From positions 372,001 through 436,000 of the forward strand of contig NZ_JADDXW010000001.1 of assembly GCF_017183135.1 (NCBI RefSeq): a DNA stretch of 64,000 bases. Direction: 5' to 3'. The notes under the pieces were generated by a model that was given only the letters and a program-made list of their open reading frames with translations, did no database searches and was not told where the DNA came from. Below are positions 8,433 through 18,423 of the stretch, in pieces (position 1 is the stretch's first letter; each line of letters starts with the position of its first letter). A program made the position numbers and the translations under genes. This stretch comes from Aurantimonas marina (GTDB lineage: Bacteria; Pseudomonadota; Alphaproteobacteria; Rhizobiales; Rhizobiaceae).

Positions 8433-9670
8433 CGTATGGCGGTCCCAACGAGTTGCGACGGGCTAGCTGCATCGGTTCTGGCGGACGCGGCCGACTCCCA
8501 AGGGGGATCGATGGTTGCCGTGAAACGTTCCAGACCGGCGGCAATGCCCGCGTCGAGCGCGGTCGCCTGGGAGCGCGCGAAGGCGGCGCCGTCGAGGCGA
8601 AGCGAGTGGCCGGCCCGTTCGGCGGCGACGAGTTCGACGATCCGGTCGGCGAAGTCCCGCGGCGTATCCGCGACCCGCACATTGGCGGGAACACGGTCGA
8701 CACCGCGCAACGCCTGCGACGTCGCGACCGCAGGCATCCCCTCCTCGAAGGTCTCGATCGTCTTCAACTGGACGCCGGTGCCGCCCTTGGTCGCCAGGGC
8801 AAGCACGCGCGAGGCGCCGACGAACCGCTGGGCGTCCTCGACACGGCCGAGGAAAGTGACATTGGCGGGAACGGCGGGTGGCGGGCCGTCGAAGCGTCCG
8901 GCCACAGCGATGGAAATATCGGAAGGAAGCAGCGGGACGACCCGATCCACGAACCAGTCGAGACCGACCCGGTTCGGCGCCCAGCTCCAGGTGCCGATGA
9001 GCCCGACATCGTGGGTGCGCTCACCCGTGTCGGCAGCAATCGGACGGCCGACGGTCAGCGCCAGCGGCACGCATTTGTCGGATTCGGCAAGGCCGAGACC
9101 GTCCCGGTCGTCTTCGCTCAGCGTATGGACAACGGCCGCATCCCGGCAGATGTCGGCTTCCGCCCGTTCGAGCAGCGCCGCCTCGCGGTCGTAGAGCAGG
9201 CGTGTGTGGATGCTGCCCGCGTTTTGGGCGTTTTCGCGCGCGGAGCGATGCTCGACATTGTGGGCGATGAAGATCGAAGGTTTTTCACGCGCCAGGAACG
9301 GATAGGCTGCCGGCATCTGCACGGAACTGAGCACATATCCGTCCATCGGCCCAGCCTCGGCCAGCCGGTCGAGAAGTTCGGCGCGGCCAAGACCGGCGAC
9401 TTTCGCCACCGCGACCGGCAGGTTGCGGGCTAGCGCCGCGCCGACCCAGGCAGCCTTGCGAAGCATCGACGCGCCGGAATTTTCGATCGCCAGTTCGCCG
9501 AGGCAGATTTCGTCCGCCCTGACGGGCCGCGATCCCGGCCGGCGGAAGCCGACAAAGGTCAGTCGTACCCCATGGTGGCGGTACGCCGCGACGATGGCGC
9601 GGTTCGCGATCTCGAAGCCGGTCGATGGATCGTCGTCGGGCAGGAGTGAGGAGACGAACAGAAGATGCAT
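8429..9670 (-). CDS. Glycosyltransferase, GT4/GT-B type
   Basis: Cytoplasmic GT-B glycosyltransferase of 413 residues. The N-terminal half starts MHLLFVSSLLPDDDPSTGFEI, a typical Rossmann beginning with the glycine-containing acceptor loop. The C-terminal half has IGTWSWAPNRVGLDWFVDRV, VTFLGRVEDAQRF and GTGVQLKTIETFEEGMPAVAT, matching the donor-binding region of family 4 enzymes. It is the first gene of a three-gene minus-strand set and overlaps the WecG-type gene by four bases. The sugar specificity is unknown. Confidence 0.88.
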   Translation of the reverse strand: MHLLFVSSLLPDDDPSTGFEIANRAIVAAYRHHGVRLTFVGFRRPGSRPVRADEICLGELAIENSGASMLRKAAWVGAALARNLPVAVAKVAGLGRAELLDRLAEAGPMDGYVLSSVQMPAAYPFLAREKPSIFIAHNVEHRSARENAQNAGSIHTRLLYDREAALLERAEADICRDAAVVHTLSEDDRDGLGLAESDKCVPLALTVGRPIAADTGERTHDVGLIGTWSWAPNRVGLDWFVDRVVPLLPSDISIAVAGRFDGPPPAVPANVTFLGRVEDAQRFVGASRVLALATKGGTGVQLKTIETFEEGMPAVATSQALRGVDRVPANVRVADTPRDFADRIVELVAAERAGHSLRLDGAAFARSQATALDAGIAAGLERFTATIDPPWESAASARTDAASPSQLVGTAIR

Positions 9671-9983
9671 TCCGACCGGATCACTCCGCGCATTGCAGGA
9701 AAAAACCGATTGTCGCAGCCGGGCGTTGACATTGCCCTAATGTCCGACGGCAGCTCTCGGCAATGTGATCGCTGCGCAATGTCGTGGAGTGCGCCGAAGG
9801 CGCCATGACGGTGGACCGGAAAGCGCCTTGCGGGAGGCCGCCCTCCGGTCGACACGCCAAGCGCGCGATCGAATTTCGGGATTTGCCGCCGCCGCGTCGA
9901 GACTTCGTTCATCTTCTTCTGATTTTGTTCTGATAGCTGCTCCGATCCATCTTCCGTCACGCGATCCGATCGAACGACACCTT
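9671..9983. other. Divergent intergenic region within the polysaccharide locus
   Basis: This 313-base gap separates the minus-strand GT4 gene from the plus-strand GT2 gene and must carry promoters for both halves. The one clear structure is a perfect 6-5-6 inverted repeat (GACATT, GCCCT, AATGTC) at 9728-9744, about 57 bases ahead of the GT4 start. It could be an operator for a dimeric regulator. I see no convincing -35/-10 pair and no small gene. Confidence 0.4.
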
Positions 9984-10964
9984 ATGACCGACGCCATCAC
10001 CATCGAGCGTATCTCGCCGGACCTCGATTTCGGGCGGTACGAGGTCGTCGTCACCCTGCCGACCTTCCGGCGGCCGGAGCATCTCCTGAAGACGCTCGAA
10101 TCGCTCGCCGCCCAGCAAACCGAACGGCGGTTCGCGGTCATCGTCATGGAGAACGATGCGCAAGGCCGCGAGGGATTGGCCGCTGCCGCGGCGTTGTTCG
10201 AAACCAGCCGAATTCCGGGCTTGATCCTGGTCGCCCATGAGCGCGGCAACTGCGCGGCCTATAATGCGGGATGGCAGACGGCCCTCGAGCGCTTCCCGGC
10301 GATGCGGTATCTTCTGGTCATCGACGACGACGAGATTGCCAGCGAAACCTGGATCAAGCGGCTGGTGGAGACAGCCGAAACACTCGCCGTCGACCTCGTC
10401 GGCGCGCCGCAGATCCCGGTTTTCGAGGGCGACGGACAGTCCCGCTACGCCCGCCACCCGGTTTTCACGCCGCATTATGCGCGAACCGGTCCCGTGCCGA
10501 TCCTCTATTCCTCCGGCAACGTCCTGATCCGGCGTTCCGTCCTTGAGGCGGTCGGCGCCCCCTATCTCGATACCGCCTTCAACTTCATCGGCGGCGGCGA
10601 CAGCGACTTCTATTCGCGCTGCCGCGAGAAAGGCTTCACCTTCGGCTGGTGCGCGGAGGCTCCCGTCCATGAAACGACGCCGGCTCGCCGCACCGAATTC
10701 TCGTGGCTGAACGCCCGGGGACTGCGCAATGGCGCGATCTCCTCGATCATCGAACGCCGTCGGCGCGGCGAGCCTGCCGACAGGTTCCGCCGCCTCGCCA
10801 AGAGCGCCGCCTTGCTGGCCGTCTCGCCATTCCGATCGGCACGGCTGGCCTTCGACACCAAGTCGCCTGTCATCGGGCTTTATCACATGCAGGTCGCCGT
10901 CGGCCGCCTGCTTGCCGAATTCGGCTTCGTCAATGAACAATATCGTCGTCCCGAACAGAACTGA
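9984..10964 (+). CDS. Glycosyltransferase family 2
   Basis: GT-A glycosyltransferase of 326 residues. The N terminus has VVVTLPTFRRPEHLLKTLES (about 21-40), the standard opening strand and P-loop-like turn of GT2. VIDDDEIASETW near residues 112-123 gives the metal-binding DxD, and FNFIGGGDSDFYSRCREKG near 200-215 is the acceptor/catalytic region with the ED-like acid. ATG 9984 is chosen because the open frame upstream, back to 9765, has no protein character; no strong ribosome site is visible. The 3' end overlaps the polymerase gene by 32 bases, so the two are coupled. Sugar specificity is unknown. Confidence 0.87.
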   Translation: MTDAITIERISPDLDFGRYEVVVTLPTFRRPEHLLKTLESLAAQQTERRFAVIVMENDAQGREGLAAAAALFETSRIPGLILVAHERGNCAAYNAGWQTALERFPAMRYLLVIDDDEIASETWIKRLVETAETLAVDLVGAPQIPVFEGDGQSRYARHPVFTPHYARTGPVPILYSSGNVLIRRSVLEAVGAPYLDTAFNFIGGGDSDFYSRCREKGFTFGWCAEAPVHETTPARRTEFSWLNARGLRNGAISSIIERRRRGEPADRFRRLAKSAALLAVSPFRSARLAFDTKSPVIGLYHMQVAVGRLLAEFGFVNEQYRRPEQN

Positions 10965-12225
10965 CGCCGTCGGCGTCCATGACCCGATCAGGGCGCTCCG
11001 GATCATTTTCGCGGCGACGATCCTGACGTTTCTGCTCGTCTCCTTCACGCCCTTCGTGCTGGAATACGGAACCGACGTTCAGGGCAATATCGTCAATCAA
11101 CTCGGCTACAGCGCGCTCGCTCTCGTCGCGATCGTCGGCCACTTCCTGTTTACGGACCGCGCGGTCGCGCTCTCGCTGCTGCGCCCGGTCTGGCTATTGA
11201 CGATCGCCTTGCTAGGCTTTTCCGTCCTGCAATCAGAGGCGCCAGGCGCGGCCATCCGGGCGATCCTGTTCACCCTGGCCGCAATGCTCGCCATGACCGG
11301 TGCGCTCAGCCTGCCGCCCTCGATCCGCGACTTCCGGCTGGCGCTGGCCTTTGCCGCGCTCGTCGTTCTCGGGCTCTCCTATCTGGGGATCGTCGCCTAT
11401 CCCGGAGTTGCGATCCACGGATCGGACGGGTTCGAGCCGCAGCATGCCGGGTTGTGGCGCGGCATCTACAGCCACAAGAACGTCGCCGGTCCGGTCATGG
11501 CGATGCTGTTTTTCGCTGGGCTCTACCTCATGCGCTGCGGCGAGCGGTGGACCGGCTTCGTCATCGCGTTGCTGGCGGCGGTCTTCATCTACAAGACGGG
11601 CTCCAAGACCACCCTGGCTCTGGTTCCGCTCGTCGCCCTCTTCGTCACCGGCGGCCGGATATTCGGCGGCCGTCTCCTGCCGATCGCGATTCTCCTCCTT
11701 GCCATCATCGTGACCGCGCTGTTGACGCTGGGCGCGGCGATTTCGCCCGCCCTCGACATCGTGCTTCAGGCGGTCCTGCCCGGCACGACCTTCACCGGCC
11801 GCCTCGATCTATGGCGCTTCACCCTCGACTTGATGGGCCATCACCAATGGACGGGGTTCGGCTTCGAGACCTTCTGGAATACCGGCATCGTCTACAAGGC
11901 CGAGGCACCGTTCGAGTTGTCCTGGGATCCGCGCCGGATCGTCAATGCCCATAACGGCTATCTGGAAATCGCTATCTGGGGCGGATGGCCGACCCTGGGT
12001 GTCGCGGCCGTGATGCTGGTGCTGCTGCCGTTCAAGGATTATCTGACGACCCAGCCCACCTTGGCGAATCGTCGCCTGTCGGATTTCCTCCTGATGATCC
12101 TCGCATTTGCCTTGTTGAATTCCTTCTTCGAGAGCTATTTCTTCAGTCGCGGCAACCCGGTCTGGCTGCTGACCTGGCTGGCCATTGTCGGCCTCTGGCT
12201 CTGCAGCCGTTTTCGGCTGGAGTGA
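10933..12225 (+). CDS. O-antigen ligase/polymerase family membrane protein (Wzy/ExoQ-like)
   Basis: Inner-membrane protein of 430 residues with 10-12 hydrophobic helices. The Wzy_C-type region lies in the large periplasmic loop: GTTFTGRLDLWRFTLDLM, then TGFGFETFWN and VNAHNGYLEIAIWGGWPTLG, where the histidine and asparagine are typical. In this setting the likely job is polymerising flipped repeat units. A WaaL-type ligase cannot be excluded, but no lipopolysaccharide core genes are nearby. ATG 10933 lies inside the end of the GT2 gene in another frame; the open frame to 10729 is GT2 shadow. It is the last gene of the polysaccharide locus on this side. Confidence 0.85.
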   Translation: MNNIVVPNRTDAVGVHDPIRALRIIFAATILTFLLVSFTPFVLEYGTDVQGNIVNQLGYSALALVAIVGHFLFTDRAVALSLLRPVWLLTIALLGFSVLQSEAPGAAIRAILFTLAAMLAMTGALSLPPSIRDFRLALAFAALVVLGLSYLGIVAYPGVAIHGSDGFEPQHAGLWRGIYSHKNVAGPVMAMLFFAGLYLMRCGERWTGFVIALLAAVFIYKTGSKTTLALVPLVALFVTGGRIFGGRLLPIAILLLAIIVTALLTLGAAISPALDIVLQAVLPGTTFTGRLDLWRFTLDLMGHHQWTGFGFETFWNTGIVYKAEAPFELSWDPRRIVNAHNGYLEIAIWGGWPTLGVAAVMLVLLPFKDYLTTQPTLANRRLSDFLLMILAFALLNSFFESYFFSRGNPVWLLTWLAIVGLWLCSRFRLE

Positions 12226-12364
12226 CAGGGGCGCGGCGCCACGGCGCCGGACGTCGTCGAACCTGTGGGCGGTACAACCATTCCAATTGTGATCCATCGG
12301 CCTAGTTTGCGGTGCAGTAACCCGTTCAGTCCGCCCATTCAGACAGAAGGCAACGCTCATCACG

Positions 12365-12832
12365 ATGGACCGTCTGCGCCTCCTTGCCGTCGATACCGAC
12401 GATCTCGCCATCCTGTCGGCCTATTGCCAGGATGCCGTCGTGAAATTGCGGGACTGTCGCTACCGGGCCGGTGAGCAGCAGTTCGTCGTCGAGATGAACC
12501 GCTTCGTCTGGGAAACCGCCGAGGGGATTTCGCGCTTTCGCCTGTTCCGCAAGGCCGAGTACGAGCGGCGGCGCGCTATCCTGCATTTCGACCGGGTACG
12601 GAGCGTCAAGCGGACGGGCCTCGACGCCGCCGACGGCGATCAGGTGCTCGTGCTGCTGGCCATCCGCTTCATCCCCTCCGAAGCCCCATCGGGAATCGTC
12701 GAACTTGTCTTCGCCGGCGGCTCCGCGATAAGGCTGGACGTCGAGGTGATCGAGGCGCAGCTGGCCGATGTCGGCGGCGCCTGGAGCACCTGGGCGCGGC
12801 CGGATCACGAGCGTTCCGATCCGTCGGCCTGA
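12365..12832 (+). CDS. DUF2948 family protein
   Basis: Soluble conserved protein of 155 residues, known from alphaproteobacteria without an assigned function. The diagnostic opening is LRLLAVDTDDLAILSAYCQD with AVVKLRD following; the end has GAWSTWARPDH. It lies 63 bases before hisD and in the same direction, the usual arrangement in Rhizobiales. Nothing in it suggests an active site. The preceding 139 bases contain two GGCGCC copies two bases apart but no clear terminator. Confidence 0.85.
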   Translation: MDRLRLLAVDTDDLAILSAYCQDAVVKLRDCRYRAGEQQFVVEMNRFVWETAEGISRFRLFRKAEYERRRAILHFDRVRSVKRTGLDAADGDQVLVLLAIRFIPSEAPSGIVELVFAGGSAIRLDVEVIEAQLADVGGAWSTWARPDHERSDPSA

Positions 12833-12895
12833 TCGAGGCCATTCGGCACGCCGCCGATCGCCACACCGCCGCAGTTCAAGAGGGGAATCGTCACA

Positions 12896-14188
12896 GTGCC
12901 GTCGAGGCTTACCAGCACGGACGCCGATTTCGAGGCGAAGTTCCGGGCGTTGCTCGGCGCCAAACGCGAATCCGCCGCCGACGTCGATGACGCGGTGCGC
13001 GCGATCGTCGGACGTGTACGCGCCGAGGGCGACGCCGCGCTGATCGATCTGACCCGGCGCTTCGACGGCCTCGAGCTGACGGCGAAGACGCTGCGGGTCG
13101 GCCAAGACGAGATCGACGCTGCCTTCGCGGCAACCGCCCCGGAGACGCTTCAGGCGCTGCGGACCGCACATGAGCGCATTACCAGCCACCATGAACGTCA
13201 GCGCCCCAAGGACGACCGCTATGTCGACGCGCTCGGCGTCGAACTCGGCAGCCGCTGGACCGCCGTCGAATCGGTCGGTCTCTACGTTCCGGGCGGTCAG
13301 GCGAGCTACCCCTCTTCGGTCTTGATGAACGCGGTGCCCGCCAAGGTCGCCGGCGTCGAGCGCATCGCCATGACCGTACCGGCGATGCGCGGCGCGCTGA
13401 ATCCGCTGGTGCTCGCGGCCGCGAAAATCTGCGGCATCGACGAGATCTACCGCCTCGGCGGCGCCCAGGCGGTCGCGGCTTTCGCCTACGGCACCGAGAC
13501 GATCCCGCCGGTCGCCAAGATCGTCGGCCCCGGCAATGCCTATGTCGCCGCCGCCAAGCGCCAGGTGTTCGGCACGGTCGGCATCGACATGATCGCCGGG
13601 CCGTCCGAGATCCTGGTAATCGCCGACGGCGCCAACGATCCGGACTGGATCGCCGCCGACCTTCTGAGCCAGGCCGAGCACGACGCGGCGGCGCAGTCGA
13701 TCCTGCTCACCGACGACGGCGATTTCGCCGATGCGGTCGAAGCCGCTGTTGAGCGGCAACTGCGGCGGCTGTCGCGCGGCGAGACCGCTGCCGCCAGCTG
13801 GCGCGACCATGGCGCCATCATCCGCGTGGCCTGTCTCGATGAGGCCCCCGCCCTGTCGGACCGCATCGCGCCCGAACATCTGGAACTCGCGGTCGAGGAT
13901 CCCGAGGAGCTGTTCGCCAAAATACGCAACGCCGGCGCGGTCTTTCTCGGCCGCCATACGCCGGAGGTCATCGGCGACTATGTCGGCGGCTCGAACCACG
14001 TCTTGCCAACCGCCCGCTCGGCCCGTTTCTCGTCGGGGCTGTCGGTTCTCGACTTCGTCAAGCGCACGTCGATCCTCAAGCTCGGGCCGGAACAGTTGCG
14101 GGCGCTCGGCCCCGCGGCCATCGAACTCGCCCGTGTCGAGGGACTCGACGCCCACGGCCGGTCCGTGGCGATCCGACTGAACCTTTGA
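12896..14188 (+). CDS. hisD: Histidinol dehydrogenase
   Basis: Catalyses the last two steps of histidine synthesis, oxidising L-histidinol to histidine with NAD and a zinc ion; cytoplasmic homodimer. The 430 residues are the normal length. Recognisable stretches are [56 protein letters not shown], the zinc-binding DLLSQAEHD and the catalytic RIAPEHLEL. The start is GTG at 12896 with GAGGGG about nine bases upstream. It sits between DUF2948 and UPF0262 genes, in the standard rhizobial operon order. Confidence 0.97.
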   Translation: MPSRLTSTDADFEAKFRALLGAKRESAADVDDAVRAIVGRVRAEGDAALIDLTRRFDGLELTAKTLRVGQDEIDAAFAATAPETLQALRTAHERITSHHERQRPKDDRYVDALGVELGSRWTAVESVGLYVPGGQASYPSSVLMNAVPAKVAGVERIAMTVPAMRGALNPLVLAAAKICGIDEIYRLGGAQAVAAFAYGTETIPPVAKIVGPGNAYVAAAKRQVFGTVGIDMIAGPSEILVIADGANDPDWIAADLLSQAEHDAAAQSILLTDDGDFADAVEAAVERQLRRLSRGETAAASWRDHGAIIRVACLDEAPALSDRIAPEHLELAVEDPEELFAKIRNAGAVFLGRHTPEVIGDYVGGSNHVLPTARSARFSSGLSVLDFVKRTSILKLGPEQLRALGPAAIELARVEGLDAHGRSVAIRLNL

Positions 14189-14195
14189 TCTTGCG

Positions 14196-14684
14196 ATGAC
14201 CGACGGCGGCGACCAGAAGAGCGGCAAGCTCATCGACATCGAGCTCGACGAGAGCATCGGTCGGGCAACACCGGACGTCGAACACGAACGCGCGGTGGCG
14301 ATCTTCGATCTCATCGAGGAAAACGTCTTCAACCCGGCCGGCGCGCCCGAGGGCGGCCACTTCAAGCTCAGGCTCTCGCTCGCCGACAAGCGCCTCGTCT
14401 TCGACATTCGGGACGAGGCCGGCGAGCCGATCGTCGCCCATATCCTCTCGCTCACGCCCTTTCGCCGTGTGATCAAGGATTATTTCCTGATCTGCGACAG
14501 CTATTACGAGGCGATCCGCAGCGCGACGCCGCAGCAGATCGAGGCGATCGACATGGGCCGGCGGGGTATCCACAATGACGGATCGCAGACGCTGATGGAC
14601 CGCCTGAAGGGCAAGATCGCCGTCGATCTCGATACGGCGCGTCGGCTGTTCACGCTGATCTGCGTTCTGCACTGGCGGAACTAA
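14196..14684 (+). CDS. UPF0262 family protein
   Basis: Conserved cytoplasmic protein of 162 residues, found almost only in alphaproteobacteria next to hisD. Typical segments are [37 protein letters not shown] and [16 protein letters not shown]. It starts eight bases after hisD ends. Function unknown. Confidence 0.92.
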   Translation: MTDGGDQKSGKLIDIELDESIGRATPDVEHERAVAIFDLIEENVFNPAGAPEGGHFKLRLSLADKRLVFDIRDEAGEPIVAHILSLTPFRRVIKDYFLICDSYYEAIRSATPQQIEAIDMGRRGIHNDGSQTLMDRLKGKIAVDLDTARRLFTLICVLHWRN

Positions 14685-14792
14685 GCCCACGATGACGCCG
14701 CGGATGAAACCGGCAATCGGCACAAGATCCGGCGTAGCGTGCGACGACCGCCGCGGCGGTTTCCGTTTTGTTGGCGCATTGGGGGCGGGCCG

Positions 14793-15248
14793 ATGATCAA
14801 GGCGGCCAACCCCACCGGCAACGCCGCGGTTTCGTCACTCTTGTTCGTCTGCGGCATGAACGCGATCCGCTCGCCGATCGCCGAGGCGATCGCCCGCTCG
14901 ATCCTTCCCGCCTCGGTCTACATCGCCTCGGCCGGTGTCCGCAGCGGCCAACGTGATCCCTTCGTCGACATCGTGCTGGCCGAGCGGGGCCTCAGTCTCG
15001 GCGACTACAGGCCCAAGCGCTTCGAGGAACTGCAGGACGGCTATTTCGACCTGATCGTCACCATGGCTCCGGAGGCGCACCACGCTGCTCTCGACGCCAC
15101 GGGAACGGCCTCGGTCGACGTCGAGTTCTGGCCGATGCCGGACCCGTCCGTGGCGGACGGCAGTCGCGAACAGATTCTCGACGCCTATCGCGACGTCTGC
15201 GACCGGATCGAGGCGCATATCCGCAAGCGGCTGCTGGAGAAGAAATAA
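14793..15248 (+). CDS. Low-molecular-weight phosphatase-like protein
   Basis: Member of the low-Mr tyrosine phosphatase/arsenate reductase fold, 151 residues. The P-loop is VCGMNAIRSP, with nucleophile Cys20, Arg26 and Ser27; the general-acid aspartate is probably Asp117 in WPMPDPS. The loop departs from the common CxGNxCR(S/T): glycine-asparagine is replaced and the second cysteine is isoleucine. That variant is shared, as I recall, by rhizobial relatives following hisD and UPF0262. ATG 14793 is chosen over an 18-codon extension that has no protein character. In many Rhizobiales infA and maf follow; here the convergent engB follows instead. Substrate unknown. Confidence 0.85.
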   Translation: MIKAANPTGNAAVSSLLFVCGMNAIRSPIAEAIARSILPASVYIASAGVRSGQRDPFVDIVLAERGLSLGDYRPKRFEELQDGYFDLIVTMAPEAHHAALDATGTASVDVEFWPMPDPSVADGSREQILDAYRDVCDRIEAHIRKRLLEKK

Positions 15249-15261
15249 ACCGTCGTCGCGC

Positions 15262-15939
15262 TCAGTCCGCCAGCGACTGGATCTCGGCCTTAAGATCGTC
15301 CAGCCCGACGCTCTTTTCCGACGATGTCGACAGAATCCGCGGAAACGCCGCCGGACGTTTGGCGATCGCTGCCGCGGTCGCCTCGATCAGCTTTGGAACA
15401 GCCGGCGCCTTGATCTTGTCGATCTTGGTCAGAACGATCTGATAGGAGACGGCCGCCTTGTCCAGAAGGCTCATCACTTCGGCATCGTTGGTCTTGATCC
15501 CGTGGCGGGCGTCGATCAGCAGGAAGACGCGCTTGAGGCTGACCCGTCCGCGCAGATAGGAAAACACCAGCCGCGTCCAGGCGTCCACCTGGTCCTTCGG
15601 CGCCTTGGCGTAGCCATAGCCGGGCATGTCGACTAGAGCGATCGGTGGCAATTCCGTCGTCTCGCCGCCATAGCCGTCCGGCACGAAGAAATTCAGTTCC
15701 TGCGTGCGCCCCGGCGTGTTCGAGGTCCGCGCCAGTCCCTTGCGACCGAGCAGCGCGTTGATCAGCGAGGACTTGCCGACGTTGGAACGTCCGGCGAAGG
15801 CGATCTCGGGCGGGCCTTCCGGCGGCAGGAACTTCATGGCCGGCGCGCCGCGCACGAAGATCCACGGACGCGCGAAAAAGCGCGGGTCCGCCGCTTCCGG
15901 GAGCGTCTCGGCCTGTACGGTTTCGTCAGCCATGGTCAT
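15262..15939 (-). CDS. engB: Ribosome biogenesis GTP-binding protein YsxC/EngB
   Basis: Essential circularly related GTPase that helps assemble the large ribosomal subunit; 225 residues. Visible motifs are Walker [10 protein letters not shown] (about 50-58), the G2 region SNTPGRTQ, the G3 [12 protein letters not shown], and G4 LTKIDK. ATG 15939 overlaps the upstream acetyltransferase stop by four bases; ATG 15933 two codons in is also possible. It ends the rpmH-rnpA-yidC-acetyltransferase-engB series and converges on the phosphatase gene 14 bases away. Confidence 0.95.
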   Translation of the reverse strand: MTMADETVQAETLPEAADPRFFARPWIFVRGAPAMKFLPPEGPPEIAFAGRSNVGKSSLINALLGRKGLARTSNTPGRTQELNFFVPDGYGGETTELPPIALVDMPGYGYAKAPKDQVDAWTRLVFSYLRGRVSLKRVFLLIDARHGIKTNDAEVMSLLDKAAVSYQIVLTKIDKIKAPAVPKLIEATAAAIAKRPAAFPRILSTSSEKSVGLDDLKAEIQSLAD

Positions 15940-16574
15940 TGCGCCTTCTCAAGCATGTCGATGTCGGCGCCCCGGATTGCTCCGAGATTGCGGCTGACCT
16001 TGTCTATTGGCCAATCCCACCATCCGATCGCAAGCAGCCGGGCAACGGACGACTGGCAAAACCGGTGCCGGATCAGCCGAGCAGGATTACCCCCGACAAC
16101 GCCATAGGCGGGCACGTCTCCGGTGACAACAGACCGTGCGGCCACGATCGCACCGTCGCCGATCGTCACACCCGGCATGAGCGTCGCGCCGTCGCCGATC
16201 CACACATCGTTGCCGACGATCGTGTCGCCCTTCATGCCCGCGAGGATGGTCGCGAAATCGAACCCCTCCTCCCAGCCATGGCCGAAGATATTGAAGGGAT
16301 AGGTCGAGATCCCGGTCATCGCGTGGTTGGCGCCGTTCATGACGAAAGAAACGCCGGCGGCGATGGCACAGAAGCGGCCGATGACGAGGCGGTCACCCAG
16401 AAAGGGATAGAGATGGCCGACGCAGCGCTCGACGAAGTGTTCCGGTCCCGCCGGGTCGTCGTAATAGGTGTAGGCACCGATTTCGATCTGCGGATGGTCG
16501 ACGATCGGCTTGAGGAAACCGACCCGGGGATGCTTGCTTACCGGGTGGGGATCGTCGGGATCGGGTCCATGCAT
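15936..16574 (-). CDS. CatB/Vat-like xenobiotic acetyltransferase (left-handed beta-helix)
   Basis: Trimeric hexapeptide-repeat acetyltransferase, 212 residues, of the CatB/VatD group that uses acetyl-CoA. The typical opening region [20 protein letters not shown] is followed by hexapeptide turns ([60 protein letters not shown]). The histidine in NGANHAM is the expected catalytic base, and [16 protein letters not shown] is the CoA-side motif. Some relatives acetylate chloramphenicol or streptogramins, but most chromosomal ones have unknown substrates. It sits between yidC and engB, which are usually adjacent in Rhizobiales, and overlaps engB by four bases. Confidence 0.87.
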   Translation of the reverse strand: MHGPDPDDPHPVSKHPRVGFLKPIVDHPQIEIGAYTYYDDPAGPEHFVERCVGHLYPFLGDRLVIGRFCAIAAGVSFVMNGANHAMTGISTYPFNIFGHGWEEGFDFATILAGMKGDTIVGNDVWIGDGATLMPGVTIGDGAIVAARSVVTGDVPAYGVVGGNPARLIRHRFCQSSVARLLAIGWWDWPIDKVSRNLGAIRGADIDMLEKAQ

Positions 16575-16608
16575 CGTCGGCCCCTCGCCTCTATCCGATG
16601 ATTTCGGC

Positions 16609-18423
16609 TCAGCTCTCTGACGGCTTTTCCCGTCGCCGGAACATGCCGCGCAGATTGTCCCACAGTTCGATCTTGGTGCCGTTGCGCTTCATGATCACGG
16701 TCTGCTGGATGATCGAGAGGGTGTTGTTCCACGTCCAGTAGATGACGAGGCCCGCCGGGAACGAGGCCAGCATGAAGGTGAAGATCACCGGCATCCAGGT
16801 GAAGATCATCTGCTGGGTGGGGTCCGGCGGGGTCGGATTGAGCCGCATCTGGATGAACATCGTGATGCCCATCATGATCGGCCACACGCCGACCAGCAAG
16901 AAGCTCGGCAGATCGACCGGGATCAGGCCGAAGAGATTGAAGATGCTTGTCGGATCGGGCGCAGCGAGATCCTGGATCCAGCCGAAGAACGGCGCATGCC
17001 GCATTTCGATGGTGACATAGAGGACCTTATAGAGGGCGAAGAACACCGGAATCTGGATCAGGATCGGCCAACAACCGGCCGCCGGATTGATCTTCTCCTC
17101 CTTGTAGATCCGCATCATCTCCTGCTGTTGCTTCTGCTTGTCGTCCTTGAAGCGTTCGCGCAGCTCGGTGATCTTGGGCTGCATGTTCTTCATGCGCGCC
17201 ATGGATTTGTACGACTTGTTGGCCAGCGGGAAGAAGATCAGCTTGAGGACGACGGTGACCGCCAGAATAGCCAGACCGAAATTGCCGATAAAGCGATAGA
17301 GCCAGTCGAGCGCGTGGAACATCGGGCGGGTGATGAAATAGAACCAGCCCCAGTCGATCAACTGGCCGAACTGGCGGATGTTCAGCGTGTCCTCGTAGCC
17401 GTCGATGACGTCGACCACCTTGGCTCCGGCGAAGGTGCGATTCGTCGCGGTCACCGTAGTGCCGGGGGCAAGCGTCACCGGGTCGGCGACATATTCGGTC
17501 TGGTAGCGCGGCCGGTTGCCGGTCAGATAGAGGAAGCGCGACTGGAACGGCTGGCCGGCCTGCGGGATCAGCGTCGTCGCCCAGTATTTGTCGGTAATGC
17601 CGAGCCAGCCGCTGGCAACCTTCGGCGGCGTGAAGCGCTCGTCGGATTCGATCGCGGAATATTTGACCTCGGAGAGCCCGTCCTCGCCGAACACTCCGAT
17701 CAGCCCCTCGAACAGGACATAGACGGAAGCCACTTCCGGCTTGGAGTAGCGGGTGACACGTCCGTAGGACGACAGGGTGACCGGCTGCGCGCCGCCGTTG
17801 CGCACCGCGTCTTCCACCGTGAACATGAAATTGTCGTCGACCGAAATCTGCCGCGAGAAGGTCACGCCGGCACCGTTCGTCGTGGTCAGCGTCACCGGCG
17901 TCGTTGGCGTCAGGGTCTGGTTGCCCTCGGCCTGCCACTTCGTCGCGGGACCGGGCAGATCGCCGGCATTCTGTCCAATATAACCGAACTCGGCGAAATA
18001 TCCGGTCGGCAAATTCTCGGGGGACAGAAGCACGATGGTCGGCGAGGTATCCTTGACGGTCTCATGATAATTCTTGAGCCGCAGGTCATCGAGCCTGGCG
18101 CCGGTCAGGTTGATCGAGCCCGACAGCGCAGGTGTGTCGATCGGGATGCGCGCACCGGAAGCGACAGCTTCCTCGCGGGTTGCCGGAACTGCGGTCACGG
18201 TCCCCTCACTCGGCACGACGCTCTCGCGCCCCGCCGGTGCGGCGACATTTTCCTGGGGAGTGCCCGCCGGCGTCTGCGGGGTTTGCAACGAACCGTCGTT
18301 TTGAACCGTCTCTGTCGATTGCCGCTGCGCGTCCATGCGCGGGCTGACAACCAGAAACTGCCAGCCCACGAGGACCGCGATGGACAGCGCCATGGCGATC
18401 AGAAAGTTGCGGTTGTTTTCCAT
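16609..18423 (-). CDS. yidC: Membrane protein insertase YidC
   Basis: Inserts and folds inner-membrane proteins, alone or with SecYEG; 604 residues. The N-terminal helix ([20 protein letters not shown]) is followed by a low-complexity stretch, the large periplasmic beta-sandwich (to about 350) and the conserved insertase core. The core includes [20 protein letters not shown], the coiled hairpin with KITELRERF, and [20 protein letters not shown] with the hydrophilic groove nearby. ATG 18423 overlaps the rnpA stop by one base (TGATG); a TTG codon just upstream is less likely. Confidence 0.97.
   Translation of the reverse strand: MENNRNFLIAMALSIAVLVGWQFLVVSPRMDAQRQSTETVQNDGSLQTPQTPAGTPQENVAAPAGRESVVPSEGTVTAVPATREEAVASGARIPIDTPALSGSINLTGARLDDLRLKNYHETVKDTSPTIVLLSPENLPTGYFAEFGYIGQNAGDLPGPATKWQAEGNQTLTPTTPVTLTTTNGAGVTFSRQISVDDNFMFTVEDAVRNGGAQPVTLSSYGRVTRYSKPEVASVYVLFEGLIGVFGEDGLSEVKYSAIESDERFTPPKVASGWLGITDKYWATTLIPQAGQPFQSRFLYLTGNRPRYQTEYVADPVTLAPGTTVTATNRTFAGAKVVDVIDGYEDTLNIRQFGQLIDWGWFYFITRPMFHALDWLYRFIGNFGLAILAVTVVLKLIFFPLANKSYKSMARMKNMQPKITELRERFKDDKQKQQQEMMRIYKEEKINPAAGCWPILIQIPVFFALYKVLYVTIEMRHAPFFGWIQDLAAPDPTSIFNLFGLIPVDLPSFLLVGVWPIMMGITMFIQMRLNPTPPDPTQQMIFTWMPVIFTFMLASFPAGLVIYWTWNNTLSIIQQTVIMKRNGTKIELWDNLRGMFRRREKPSES

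Noticed and set aside
12326-14476. A 716-codon open frame antisense to hisD
   Set aside because: Pure shadow of hisD and neighbours; long antisense frames are normal at this G+C.
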